The notes: generated by a model not told the origin, from the sequence alone. DNA of 64,000 nt from Endocalyx cinctus (GCA_001600455.1 BCKC01000004.1:2778915-2842914); one strand, 5' to 3'. Counted from the first letter of the stretch, positions 24,074 to 36,127 are shown. Numbers and translations are program-made.

Positions 24074-26647
24074 ATGCCGATCGAAGGAAGTAATATTCGA
24101 GTCTTTATAAAATGGGAAGACCAGACTGTCTTTGCCGGCGAAGAAATTAAATGCCAGATAACCTTCAAGAATATTGCTCCGAATTTGTTACAAAGTCAAC
24201 TGAGAACACCTACGAGTAACCCAAATCAACTCTCTCCTCGCCCTGATCGAACGAGACAACCTTCACCTCTTCTGAGCCCGAACGCTAGAGGGAAATCGAG
24301 TAATGGTCTAATACCCCCAGTAACAGGACGGGGTCATCGCGCAACTTTGTCGTTAAGCACACCCGCCGGTAGCTCGCGTTTCAGAGGTGGAAGCCAGCAA
24401 TGGGCACCCCCTCCTTTATCTCTGCAACAACCACCTGGCCATTCTCACAAACGGTCGCTTTCCATCGTATCCATAGGTTCCGCTACTACTGTTGAGGACC
24501 AATCGCACGAGAACGGTAACGTAACAAGACCTCAGAGACCTGCTCGTGGCCATGGTCGCTCGGCAAGTTTACAGATATCACCGCGTAATAGTTCCATAAG
24601 CGGCCCGCAATCTGCATCCCTACCGCGACGGCCGCCCTTCGGTCAAGATGGCTCTCCCGTCTTCAACAATCACTCCTTCCCTCCCGCGAGACATGGATCT
24701 GGGTCTGGTCGGCAGTCGGGGGTATCTACGTCTCCGAATACCCCGGGCTTCAGTAGATCACATATGTCGAGGAAGAGTGTTGGGGCGATACCCGACTTCA
24801 AATTCCCCATCGTTCGATCACCCTTAGCAGAAACTTGGGATAGCGCTGAAAACACGGATTATCTAACGACGCCGGTTTCGGAGATCACCGAGACAGCTAC
24901 TTTGCCGGTGCGCTCGAAAGATTCTATCCCCACCATAACCGAACACTCGGCTCCCGTCGCGCGAATATTATCAACGACTAGTATGGCTGGCGGTACACCT
25001 AGGAGTAGCGGCGAGTTTTATTCGCTGAGCAATCATTCGTCCGAGACTTTGGCGTCAGAATATGTAATGAATCCCTTGCAGAATGCGCGAAGACCGTCAC
25101 ATTTTCGACGGGGCTCGGCTATGTCTGGCATAAGTCAAGCGAGGCTTCCGGAGGCGTTGATGATGGGTTATGCCCAGGTACAGGGTTCTTTCACGCTGGA
25201 TGGTTCACTTATCAACCTAGGTCCTTTTGAAGCAGTCAAACGAAAGGCTGTAGTAGGTGGCCAGGGAGGTGGCGTAATCGGAGTCGAAACATCAAAAAGA
25301 TCCAGCGGGCTTCTGACTGGTTTTGGTTGGGGAAGTCTTAGTAGCTCCATCGGCGAGCTACTTGGTGGTGGGGAGCTTAGCAGTATCAAGGAGATGCGCG
25401 GTGCCGCCAGTTCCAGATCGATCCCTTTGTTATCAACCCCTCAGTCAATATTGTTCGTGGATTTGCAATTAGCGCCTGGCGACAGCAAAACGTATGAATA
25501 TTCTTTCAAATTACCGAAAGGTCTTCCTCCAACACACCGTGGAAAGGCGATGAAAATATCATATAATCTAGTTATCGGGACTCAAAGAGTCGGTGGTACG
25601 AAGGAACAGCAGGTGCGCTCCATCGACGTGCCCTTCCGCGTTCTCGGGAGCGTAAACAGCCACGGCGAGATCCTCGGCCACGATTTACTATCCCCGTATA
25701 TCATTCTTAGAGATCTTGCCAAAGTTCAGCAGTGTGAAAAAGGCGCATTGACACAAACTACAAAAAAGAAACCTAAGGCCGAACGTCCAGAGTCTAATAT
25801 CAACGAGTTTTTAAGTTATGTTGGTCAGCTGCTCGATCGTCCAAGTCATGGACTTGGTCTCCTGTCGCCAACTGCTACAGCTCCTGCCTCTCGCCGTACG
25901 TCTGTCTACGAAGAGGTTAGCTCTCCAAAGGAGGCGATTGACCTCGCTATCCTACGCTCTAACATGTCTTCAGAGTCGGGACAGAGCAGTAATCGCTTTG
26001 AGATTGCACGGAATGGCCAACGTGTCGGCGTTGTCATGCTCGCTCGCCCCGCTTACCGGCTAGGCGAAGCTATTAGCATGGCCATCGACTTCACCGGCGC
26101 CGAGGTCCCGTGCTACGCCGTCCATGCCGTTCTCGAGACCACGGAGCGCATTGACCCCTCACTAGCGCTCAGGAGCGAGGCCAGCATCCACAGAGTTACC
26201 CGCAAGGTATACGGCAGCTCCAGCGAGGCAACGTTGTTCGCACGACGGTTCGTCTTCACCCCCACGGTCCCTATCAGCGCGACGCCCGAGTTCATGACGA
26301 GCGGTATCTCTCTCGATTGGAAGATCCGAATCGAGTTCGTGGTGCCCTCTTCGGCGTCGCAACATTATCGTCACAACCAACCCGACCTCGACGAAGACGA
26401 AGACGAAGAAGAAGGGAGAGATGGCAGGAGCGGTTCCTCATCCCAGTCGGGCATGCCGAGCGAGCCGCATCCCCTATTGGAAGAAATATCCCGCGACGAA
26501 CGCGGCGGCCTCGTCCTCGTCGCTGCCGAAACCCTCGACTGCGAGAGCTTCGAGGTCGCTGTGCCGCTGAGAATATACGGCGCCGTCTGTAACGGGCTGG
26601 AACGGCTCGAGAGGGATGAAGCGTACGAGGAGGGTCTAGCAGTATAG
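24074..26647 (+). CDS. RGP1: RGP1-family subunit of the Ric1-Rgp1 GEF
   Basis: Single exon, 857 residues. The N-terminus (SNIRVFIKWEDQTVFAGEEIKCQITFKN) is the arrestin-like first strand set of the Rgp1 family. About 270 Ser/Pro/Arg-rich residues are then inserted, as in other filamentous fungi, before the conserved core (GYAQVQGSFTLDGSLINLGPFE; PQSILFVDLQLAPGDSKTYEYSFKLPKGLPPTHRGKAMKISYNLVIG; FEIARNGQRVGVVMLARPAYRLGE; SISATPEFMTSGISLDWKIRIEFV). It ends with EVAVPLRIYGAVCNGLE. In yeast Rgp1 pairs with Ric1 to activate the Golgi GTPase Ypt6 for endosome-to-Golgi transport. A short acidic run (DLDEDEDEEE) near residue 775 is low complexity. No RIC1 gene is present in this window. Confidence 0.92.
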   Translation: MPIEGSNIRVFIKWEDQTVFAGEEIKCQITFKNIAPNLLQSQLRTPTSNPNQLSPRPDRTRQPSPLLSPNARGKSSNGLIPPVTGRGHRATLSLSTPAGSSRFRGGSQQWAPPPLSLQQPPGHSHKRSLSIVSIGSATTVEDQSHENGNVTRPQRPARGHGRSASLQISPRNSSISGPQSASLPRRPPFGQDGSPVFNNHSFPPARHGSGSGRQSGVSTSPNTPGFSRSHMSRKSVGAIPDFKFPIVRSPLAETWDSAENTDYLTTPVSEITETATLPVRSKDSIPTITEHSAPVARILSTTSMAGGTPRSSGEFYSLSNHSSETLASEYVMNPLQNARRPSHFRRGSAMSGISQARLPEALMMGYAQVQGSFTLDGSLINLGPFEAVKRKAVVGGQGGGVIGVETSKRSSGLLTGFGWGSLSSSIGELLGGGELSSIKEMRGAASSRSIPLLSTPQSILFVDLQLAPGDSKTYEYSFKLPKGLPPTHRGKAMKISYNLVIGTQRVGGTKEQQVRSIDVPFRVLGSVNSHGEILGHDLLSPYIILRDLAKVQQCEKGALTQTTKKKPKAERPESNINEFLSYVGQLLDRPSHGLGLLSPTATAPASRRTSVYEEVSSPKEAIDLAILRSNMSSESGQSSNRFEIARNGQRVGVVMLARPAYRLGEAISMAIDFTGAEVPCYAVHAVLETTERIDPSLALRSEASIHRVTRKVYGSSSEATLFARRFVFTPTVPISATPEFMTSGISLDWKIRIEFVVPSSASQHYRHNQPDLDEDEDEEEGRDGRSGSSSQSGMPSEPHPLLEEISRDERGGLVLVAAETLDCESFEVAVPLRIYGAVCNGLERLERDEAYEEGLAV

Positions 26648-27386
26648 ACGATTCTTCAAGTTTTCATATATCTAGCGATCTCCGAATATTGAGACCCTTT
26701 TATGATATCGACCTTTTAGACAGCAGAATAGTCTTGATATTTTGAAACGGGGCAACTTACAACATTCAAAGCCAGAGCGTTCTCTATTCTTAGAGTATGT
26801 TAGCATTCAGGAATCAGCGATTGGAAGAATATTAAAATCCAAATCATTAGGGAGGTAAAACAAGGGAAGAAAAAAAAGATGTTATTCGCGGATACATCAT
26901 TCCGTCTTAGACCTGTATCACTGGATAGAAGGGCAGCAATAAGAATAACAGCAGGGGTTCTTTTATTATACCCTTTCTTATTTGCATTACTCAAGTATAT
27001 AAGTTTTTTTGGTAGAAATAGTTTTAAAGAAAGGGAAAAAAGATATGGCGAGCAGGGCAGGGTTTCGACTTTAGCTAAGTATCAAAGTGTACGATATATA
27101 TTTAAAGAAAGGATGGACTTGTAGATAATAGACTTGAAAAGAAAAGAACATTACAAATTCAGCAGGTATATGAGTGTGCATATATTAATGTATATGAGAA
27201 CGTATGCATACGTAACATAGATGTGTATTCATCCTGATACATATCTGCTTACCCAGTGGTATGATATCCCACAAATCAAATTTCAACACACCGCAAATCA
27301 AATATCAAATGAAAAACAAATAACCCCTCCATATGAGCATTTTAAATAAAATAAAACAAGGTAAAGAGACATTAAAATCATCTCAT
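26648..27386. other. convergent 3' intergenic region, RGP1/DCL2
   Basis: No gene is seen. It is AT-rich with A-runs around 26870 and 27010-27040. Short frames without motifs are judged chance. It should contain both polyadenylation sites. Confidence 0.5.
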
Positions 27387-30300
27387 TCATTCCTTCATGA
27401 CAATATCAACGTCGGCCAAGTTCGTATGTTTGAGACGATGGTACGCCTCGTGCGCAGCCTGGACCTGGATCTGCAAGGGACGGATACCGCCTGCCGCCTT
27501 AGCGACCAGCTTATCATCGACGTAGACCCTGCAGATCAAGTCCTTGGTCTGTCCCGTCTCGGTGGTCTTCTCTTTAGTGGTGACTTTGTATTTCACCTGT
27601 TTCTGGTACCGGGCGGCGAGCATGCCAAGTTTGCCCTTGGGATGCACGGGATCGACCCCGTCGGCGAGCATGCGTCGGAGGTAAGGTAGGATGCCGACGG
27701 ATTCGACGATGCGAGCGCAAGCCGGCGAGGATCCCTCCGAATCGGTCCAGACGGCGCCGAGAAGACTCTCGAATAAGTCGGAGAAGAACTTCGGGATGTC
27801 GAGCTTGGCTAGGAGCGCCCAGGGGTACTCGTCGCCGGTGCGCATGGCCTCGATGATGCCGTCTTTCCCGGCATTGAACCGTTCCTCCGTTCGTAACATC
27901 GTAGTACCGACCTCGTGGGACGCGAATCGCATGAACTTCCAAAACGGAAAATCCGGTACGTCCTCCTTTTCCCCGTCGTGCGTTCTAGGACCGGGTTGCG
28001 TAGGGGCGGACCACCGCATCATTAGAAAACCTAGGAGGTCCGCGTTGACGCAAGCACTTTTGAAGCAGTGCATTTCCTCGTGAGAGAGTTCGCGCGAGTG
28101 TGACCAGAGAAAAGATACGATCACCCGGTCGAGGATCGCGTCGCCTAGGAACTCGAGACGCTCTAGGCAGGTTTCCGATGGCATGGCGGTGCCGTAGGTA
28201 GGATGAGTCATAGCTTCGACTAACAAGCTTTTGTTACGGAACTCGTACCCAATCAGGTTTTCTAGCGGTGACAATAAAGGTGGGAGCTCCAAACTTAACT
28301 GTCTTTCGTTAAATAGGGTGACGCGGGCGGCATCTATATCGATCCATTTGACTTCAGGAACAAACACCCGTAAGCATTTCAATGCCTTATCTATCCCTCC
28401 GTCTAGGTAAGCAGCCCCAACGAGGGACTCCACGACGTCTGCGAGCACCTTAGTCGATAAATCCCTTTTGCTTGAGTTGAGATCCACTTCAGATTGGAGA
28501 AGACTGTCAACATAGAGGGGTCGCCACTTATCACCAGTAAAAGGCTTGGTGAGGATGAATTTGTCAAGGCCACACTCGATAGTAGCACGGCTAAGTCTAG
28601 AGTTTGAGACAATTTGATCTCGCTTCATGGAGAGGTAACCTTCTGGGTAATGGGGATCTGTGAAAATATTTAGCAATTCCATTGGATAAAGCATAAGAGT
28701 AAATATGAACTTACACATAATAGTAATAGCTATAGTAGCAAGAATCTTAAGAACAGAGTCACCCAGGAATTCCAACCTTTGATAGTTGGTGGATTCATTC
28801 GCTGCAGGTGAACTAAGTGCGGTAACAACGAGTATCAAGTCTCGAAACCTTACATCTTCGAGCAGTGTATTGCACAGCTCTTGTGCAACAAGGTATACTT
28901 CAATCATATGCAAGATGGATGGTATAAGAGCACCGAATTGAACAGTAGATGTGCTAATAGTATCCATATGGCAAAGATTTGCAGGCAGAGATACATTGTG
29001 CTTGTTCGTTGAGGGTAATGCCGATATCTCTGTAGTCAAGGGATGGAGGAAATCTTGTCGTCGGGGCCACCTTCGAAGGCCTAGCCATGGACCTTCCCCT
29101 AACGAATCATCGGAAAGTATCTCGATTGATTCAGAAACTGGCTTTGAGGATAGCCATTCTCTAAGGTAGTAAGGGACGCGATTGGCATCTCGAACAAGAA
29201 GATGATGGCCCAATGAGTCTTCCTGTACAGGCTGTACACCGACATGCTCGCGAAATGGGATATGTAGCGATGACTGGACATGGATAACCTGTCGCTTATT
29301 CTCACCAGACCAGCGATGGCCAAATGCTAGATCAAGCAAGGCTGAGGTCTGATCGGGCTTGAGACTCTGAGGTGTCATAATATTGAAATCCCCAGTTTCC
29401 ATTATCCATGTATTATCATTGTCCCAATAAATCTTGAACGTGGGCAACTTCGGGAAGTCACAAGGTAATGTAATGTCGAATTCAGATTTGACTTCACCCT
29501 CTGCAGTCTTTAGGCGCAGCTGTCTCTGTCTTAAAATAACAGGAGAACCCCAAAACTGTGCGATCCGAGGCCACGGATTCCATGTGGGTGCAACTTCAAC
29601 CACCGAGGCTCTCGTCTCGACGCCCTCTAGGATATCATCCACTAATGGCAGTAAGTTTTCATTCACCAGCCCGTCTCTATACATAGCGGCATAAGCCTGA
29701 AATGCAGCGTCCTTGCAAGCATTCCTCTCTGAATGCCAGTATCTAACGCCATCTATACGACGTAAATGGCCTGGTAGAAATGCTGGGAGTACAACTGTGG
29801 CCTTGGTTTGAGGGGGTTCGGTTTCTGAGACTTGAATTTGCTGAGTCACGTAGTAAGGAGTTGAGTCGATATAACGACGAAGAGAAACGACGGCGCAGAA
29901 ATGTTCTAGATGAGACTTAGCTTGATCAAAGTCAAGACGAGCACCTGTATGGGGAACACACAAAGGGGCTATCTCGGACTGTGCTTCATGTTCTTCAAGA
30001 TGAGCTAGTTTATTAAGCTGCCTCATCTCATCCTCGTACTGGAGCTTCATTTCAGCTTCTAGAGCTGTCCATTCATCGTGGCGTGAGGGGCCATCCACTA
30101 GTAAAATGAGTCGTGAGTCTTTCATACGAGCTCTACCTCGTCTCTGTATGAATGACTTAAGATTCGAGGGATGATCAAAACATATGATCAGGTTACACGC
30201 GGGTACATCGATACCCTCTTCCAGTACACTTGTTGCGACTAATAAATTCAGCTTTCCTGTTCTGAAATCCTCAAGATCGACATAGGGATTGTCTCGACTA

Positions 30301-32069
30301 AACTCTCCCAAGTCCCTCTTACGTCCTCCCCAGTTGCTTGTACCTATCATAGCGCCAACACGGAAGAGGGGTTGTAATAAAGGGTTCTTCGACAATATAT
30401 GCGCCAGAACATATACGGTCGCAACCTCACGCACAAAAATGATGGTATTCGTGTCCTTCTCCGTGGATATAAGCGCCTGTATAAGAGTGGCTACCTTATT
30501 GGAATGGTGGACTGATTCATCTTGAACTGGTAAAGGTATGGCAGTATCGACTTGTCGTAATTTATCTGCAAGGTACACTTTCTTGTCGTTCTCCCATGTC
30601 TGGAACCACTCATCATTTTTCTTAGTCGAGTCTAAAAATCGATGTATGCCCTTGAACAGGAAGTAGTCGGCTGCCCATGAGCCAAGCTCGTATTGCATGT
30701 CTGCACTTTTTCGGTAAAATGATTTTATCTGGTCAAACACGAACGTACTTCTGTCTTCGAAAATCTTCTTAAGGGCAACCCTACTTCGTTCGTCCAACTT
30801 TCCTTTTAGTCGAACGACGGTTGGATCTTGGTGTATGTCCAGTCTCTGGAATACATTCCCGAGACTCCTCATACTGCTAGTAGGAAGACCTGGGTCGGAA
30901 TTTGAGTATGATATGCGAGACATCGAGGGACGTTTGACGTTAGCGATCAATTCTGCACGATGGATACTGGGGCTCCTGCAAACAGCATCGAGAGTAGCCT
31001 CAATCGATTCGATATCGCTAATCTTAGATCTCATTATAGGACTTGCGGTGAGCCCAAGTATAGATGGAATTGGCCCTCCGCCTTCTTTAGCCACACGATA
31101 GCGATCCATTATCTTGCTGCCGGGATGTTTGCCAACACAGTTATGGGCTATTAATGTTAGTAACGGGTAAGCGTGGCGAGTCAAGGTTAGAACAAACCTT
31201 CATCAATTACAATTAGTGAAATGCGATCGAGCCTTACGAAGGCGTGGGATATTGCATCCAGCAGAATCTGGAATGTTGACACTACTACTCTTACGTTTTG
31301 GAGATTTGTTTCCCAACTTTGACGGTCCCAAGTATCTGTTGCATCAATACCAGTGAGTAGTTTGAGCTGAACAGATAGAATCTGGGCCTTGAGAGCTTCG
31401 TATTGTTGGCGACATAGTATCACTGTCGGTGCCAAGAACCAGATAATCTTTTATGTATTAATTCACGACCGTATATTACTAGGAATATTTCAGCTTACCT
31501 TATCGGAAGAAACTTTATTAAGTTCGGCCTGGATGCGAAGTATAGCTCTGATATCATGTAAGTCCTTTGAAGTATTTAAATGTGAAATAGTAAATGTAGG
31601 CGAACATAGAATGACAAAAGGGGGGAGTAAGAGGGGGGGTTTCTAGATCATGAAACCAATACTTTCATAGGTTTACATATCTTCATTCTTGGAGTTTGAA
31701 TATCTACCCATAACTAGAAGGTGAAATAAAGTAAAACCGACTTACACTTGGGTTTTCCCGCTGCCGGTATCCATCTACATTTACCAGTTAAGTCATAATG
31801 GATAGTCCACGATGGTAGCCTTCACTTACTACTACGATAGTGTTTTGTTTCAAGCTTGCCTCTAACATCTCAAGTTGATATGCTCGGGCATGGATTACCA
31901 CTGGATCGGAAGTCTTCTCATCTGGTGAGGATGCTCGAGAATTAGTTATCGAATTACCTCGGACATTGTTCTTCTTGAAGTTCGAGATAATTATCGATTC
32001 CCCTTCAGAATCCGAGCTGTCGGATAACCACCACTTCTCGTGCATTTTCGTAGATATTGAAACAGCCAT
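27387..32069 (-). CDS. DCL2: Dicer-like protein 2 (DCL2 type)
   Basis: Six exons (32069-31830, 31774-31746, 31547-31499, 31447-31198, 31147-28715, 28657-27387) sum to 1423 residues. Dicers cut dsRNA into small RNAs for silencing; fungal Dcl2 is the main antiviral/quelling enzyme. Domains in order: DEAD/H helicase with motif I MDTGSGKTQ (residues 81-89, a micro-exon) and a DEAH box created across an intron (VIDE-A-HNC, about 186-193); helicase C with ATSVLEEGIDVPACNLII and the QRRGRAR motif; Dicer dimerisation fold (ATVVLPAFLPGHLRRIDG onward); RNase IIIa (RLEFLGDSVLK...DVVESLVGAAYLDGG); RNase IIIb (RLEFLGDAILD...DLFESLLGAVWTDS); and a weak C-terminal dsRNA-binding region. No PAZ domain is recognised, which is usual for fungal Dcl2. 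All catalytic acidic residues of both RNase III sites appear intact. An alternative start is the Met eight residues downstream. Confidence 0.93.
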
Positions 32070-32716
32070 CGACAATAAAGTACAGTTTCGTTGAGTGGAA
32101 TACAAGCTATACTTTTCGGAAAGTACGAATAAGGTTATTAGAACCCTATGATCATACTTTTCCGAACGAAAGAAAAAAGGGCTGGGCTTGAATAAAGAGC
32201 GTAAAACTGATAATAATCGAAGTCTCTTGGTAGTGAGGCTATTTAATTGCATTCCTACATGGCAAAAAGAGATGCCGTCGACCCCACAAACTTATTGCGT
32301 ATCAAACTTCACCAGTATCGGTAACGTTGCAGTAACTCGTTCGGCAGCCGCCTGCAGTAAACCGTAGAGAAGCAAGGGTAAATTTGAATATCAAGATTCG
32401 CGGGACATCGTGTACGCATGTTGAGGTGTTCATTGATAGCTTCCTTGAGTACCTTGGTAGGTAGTACTTCACTTCAGCATGTTCAGTACAGTATGCCACT
32501 GCAATTGTAGAATTGGGTGAAAGGTGGCGCCGATACATCATTGGACGCAATCATACAGTATAGACACGGTACATATACTATCATACCACCAATGTAGCTA
32601 ACCTGATAGTAATGGATCCATACTATGTACTTGACCTACGTGGTGCCGTGATATATTATCCTTTCATATAAATTTATGTCGACCATGGTTATACGCAGAT
32701 AAAATTTGGATTGGAT
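32070..32716. promoter_or_regulatory. bidirectional promoter region, DCL2 / RCC1-like gene
   Basis: A 647-bp divergent spacer and the only region available for both promoters. No coding potential is convincing; the minus frame at 32302-32550 lacks motifs. I see no clear TATA box at a standard distance for either gene. Confidence 0.5.
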
Positions 32717-33844
32717 ATGGATTTATACGCTTCAGGATTTAATGCATGGAGGCAATTAGAATTTTCTAATGAAAATGATCTATCAGCGGAGCCAGAGGAT
32801 ATCCCCCTATTCCGACGAGTCTTAAGTGATGCCCTCATAACAAACACAGTCACAACCCTGTCATGCACATTTGGTCAGTTGTAAATTAGCTAGAAGAGAG
32901 TAGAAAGTAAAAATTTCCTGCCAGTCCTGCAATCTGACCCTATTCCCAGTCAATACCTCCACCAAACTGTACCGAGCGGGCGTCGTCGACGAGATCTTAA
33001 CGACGTCAAAAGAGCTGCGAGATAAATTTCTCTCCGGCACCGCCGTCATCGCCGGAAATGGTCTTATAGCAGGTGAGGGTTTTTTGATCCTTCCTAGATC
33101 ACGGGAGCGCGGCCATCAAGAATTTGTTTACTTACGTGCACCTACTGCCTCAGAATACGACGGGGCCGATACGATTACACAGCATGCCTTGGCGCAGCCG
33201 AATTCAGTGCAAGTGTTTCGAGGCATGGTCGGGGTCATTCAGATGGCTGCTTACGAGACGGGCTTCGTCGCTTTAACGCAAGAAGGGAAGGTCTGGTCTT
33301 GGGGAGACGAGCGATTCGCAGCTTGTTTAGGGAGAGAAGTGGCTTCATCTAGGTCGGTATTCACTTAAACTAGAAAGAGAAAACAACCGTATTAACTGCT
33401 TGAATGCACAACAGCCCGGCGGAGAGACCAGGTCTCGTGGAAGATCTAGAAGGACTACCGACCGGAAAGATCACCAAGATCGTTGCGGCGGGATATCACG
33501 CCCTTGCGCTCACCGAGGGTAATGATCTCTATGGGNGGGGTAGCCATCCGGGGAGACGGTCTTTGGTAGAGGGGCTGTCGGGAAACCCAGAACCTATTGT
33601 GGTCGATGACCACGACATTGCGGATTGCGGCGCAGGCGAACATCATCTAATCGTCCTCACCGTAGAGGGAGAAGTGTTTGTTATTGGTGACAATACCAAT
33701 GGTCAGCTAGGCCTACCAGTCGATAAGACTGATTCATGGACGAAAGTAGCCAGGCCGGCGGAAATGGGATACGGGTACACTATTACTAGCGTGCAGGCAG
33801 GACAGCGAAGTTCATTCATACTAGCGAAGCATCAAATTCCCTGA
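32717..33844 (+). CDS. RCC1-repeat (ATS1-like) protein
   Basis: Four exons (32717-32873, 32950-33072, 33154-33352, 33415-33844) give 302 residues, all joins in frame. It is a small beta-propeller-type protein with RCC1 repeats: MDLYASGFNAWRQLEF at the N-terminus, FVALTQEGKVWSWGDERF, KIVAAGYHALALTEGNDLYG, CGAGEHHLIVLTVEGEVFVIGDNTNGQLG and VQAGQRSSFILAK at the end. Short RCC1 proteins of this kind resemble yeast Ats1, linked to microtubules and tRNA wobble modification; the assignment to that subfamily is only suggestive. The N at 33536 falls in the first base of a codon (NGG) within LYG-x-GS. Family pattern favours Trp there. Its 3' end is 76 bp from the 3' end of the proteasome gene. Confidence 0.83.
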
Positions 33845-33920
33845 CACATTTTTGGTGGTTGGTCCTCTATGATGTTCTATGATACACGTGAAACGTTACG
33901 AAACCCATGAACGCCAATAA

Positions 33921-35039
33921 TCACAGATTGGTAAGATAATCCTCAATCTCCTGAGGAGTGAGCTTTCTAAAGCGCGGTCCCGTCGCACCCTCTACACCTT
34001 CCACACCAAGGAGGTGATCCGCAGGGGGGCCAACAATACCTAGCAATCGTTAGTCTGCATATTTTCTTTCGAGGTACATAGAGTGGGGTAGACTTACCAA
34101 TTTCAATGGTCTCTCCGTTCATCTCTCCCTCGATGGTTTCCTTTAGGGTGAGAAGCGCAATGTGTACGGCATCTTCCAACTCTAGCCCCTCGGTGTATCG
34201 CTTCTCCAAGAAAGTCTTAGCCGTCGTCGCACTCTTGCCGATGGCGGTGGCCTTCCAAGGGTAGTAAGCACCGGAAGGGTCGACTTGGTACAGCATAGGG
34301 CCGCCCTTCAGAATACCTCCGGTCTTACCGGATAGCTTCTTCTTCTCACCCTCTACGATACCCTCAACGGCTAACTGCTCATCAGGCAGGATACCCTCAT
34401 CCCATCCGGCAATCAACAGACTGACACCGTACGGCCGGACACCACCAGACTGCGTCGCTTCCTGCATGACTCGGGCGACGTCCTGAACTAATATCCGAGT
34501 AGGAGGATATTCATTGTAAATCCGCTTGTAGCCGGTATGGGAGACTTTTCGCGCCTTGTCGACTAGTACTCTGTAATCCGGGCCCATGCCGGCGTATACC
34601 ATGCCAATGTTAGGGGTGATATTGCTGATCTTGGATAAAGAGGATGGGTCGGTGAGCGGGGACGACGATTTCTTCTCGGTCGCTAGCACGATACCATTGG
34701 TGGCTATATATAAAGTCAGTCAATTAATACGGGTAGTAGGTTAGGTGGGATATTATATACTTGCCTTTGATACCAAGGGCCGTAACACCTTGGTTAACGG
34801 CATTCAGGGCATATTCTTGTCAAGGATAAAAATGTCAGTCTAATCTTCGATCTAGGTTGTTGAAAACTGTTTCCATGTGTAACTGATGAGAAGGATATCT
34901 GCCATACCGATCTGAACTAGCTTTCCACTATGATACAGTACATGATTAGTTAAAAGTGAACAACGGAGTAGAATCTAGCGGTTTAAAGAACGTACCTGGG
35001 GGAAAAGGTAGTTAAGGAAAAAGAGTAACGGTCTGCCAT
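33921..35039 (-). CDS. PRE8: 20S proteasome subunit alpha-2
   Basis: Five exons on the minus strand (35039-34996, 34927-34908, 34815-34765, 34703-34098, 34039-33921) give 279 residues. The N-terminus [28 protein letters not shown] has the alpha-subunit gate motif. [26 protein letters not shown], and [21 protein letters not shown] follow the Pre8 pattern. It would sit in the outer ring of the 20S core in nucleus and cytosol. A Lys/Glu-rich insertion ([21 protein letters not shown]) relative to yeast seems normal for filamentous fungi. The third intron (34764-34704) begins GCAAGT and not GT. It is the only donor that keeps frame (GIK-A-TNG). Exon 2 is a 20-nt micro-exon. Confidence 0.93.
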
Positions 35040-36127
35040 GATTACCGAGACACAATTAAGATATTTGGGTGTTAAATTTGGAGAGAAATTATGGTGGTTG
35101 TTGTATGATGATAATGGTGAAGTAATGAGAGATGGCAAGGCTACTAAATCCCAAGCTGTATGTGGAGAGCTTCAGTTGGCTTAACAGCTACGGCTAGGCA
35201 TCGCGAGTTTGCGCGTCTAAGCTCACCTGCTGCTGGTATATTGGCAGATTGGTAAACTAATACACCTATTTAGTGTATTCTACCCACTTAATACTTATGA
35301 CTTAGCGCACTTACGCCATAAAGTACACTATGTATGGATACCTATTTAACCTATTTAGTATAAATATGCCTCTATTAGACCTTATGTACTTATGAAGATT
35401 ATATGCTGCTTCTAATAGTTTAGCGTATAATAGCCCTAGTAGCATAATTAGCACTACTCCCCGGGCCGTACTGTACACCAGCATCTTCGATAGATTTCTT
35501 TCAATTTTTTTTTCTTCCCTTTTCTTTCTCGACACTTCTTCAAGGAATGTCATTACTGGTGGTTTTCTAAAAATATGATACTTATAATGCTGATGCTTTC
35601 CTCCAAAGAAACTTAAAAACTTTCTTATGATCCCTACAGTAATATGTAGGAGAAAGGAGAAATCCCATTTATATTTTCTATATAACTATAGCGGTTATTG
35701 AGCAATTGTAACTGTGCCACAAACATCATACATACCTAGGTACTAAGGTTACTCTTACTCATCTCGTTAGACTTCCTTGGAAGTACTCTGTCTTTGTCCA
35801 GCTGGTTCTTGGCTCAAGAGCTTCCCTTCCTGCATCCGGCTACACATAGCCTTTGATATTGTGAATCCTCACCATTTTCTTACCGTCTTCTAAGTCGAAG
35901 TCAGCAATTATATAACGGTGAGGATTTTGATTTGAACAGTTTTTTGTTTATTCTTATTATTATTATTTTTATTTTTTATGGAGTTGAAGTGTGGGTTTAC
36001 TTTACCAGCTAGCTTCTCAAATTGAACCTGCTTCTCCTGCGATTCTTACCGATTCATCGACGCAGTTGACCAATATTGTCGATATTTTTTTTTTAATTGA
36101 CGAACACTAATATATCGCCATTCAAAC
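35040..36127. other. divergent promoter region, PRE8 / RING-CH gene
   Basis: No gene is supported. It is AT-rich with repeated words such as CTATTTAG and TACTTA (35240-35450). A minus frame (35311-35553) reads mostly AT-derived residues and lacks a motif. T-runs lie near 35505-35520, 35935-35975 and 36085-36095. It includes one member of the GACTTC palindrome family. Confidence 0.5.
35771..35784. repeat. palindrome ACTTCC-TT-GGAAGT (GACTTC family)
   Basis: ACTTCCTTGGAAGT has perfect 6-bp arms around a TT centre and is preceded by G. It is related to the stronger copies at 37545, 37702 and 48908. Confidence 0.5.

Noticed and set aside
27387..31184. A 1265-codon continuous Dicer frame taken as the whole protein
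   Set aside because: Its first codons are intronic. Removing introns at 31197-31148 and 28714-28658 restores the DEAH box and the usual RNase IIIa spacing.
35311..35553. Minus frame between PRE8 and the RING-CH gene as a transposon fragment
   Set aside because: Composition is AT-driven, and I could find no transposase or reverse-transcriptase motif to support it.
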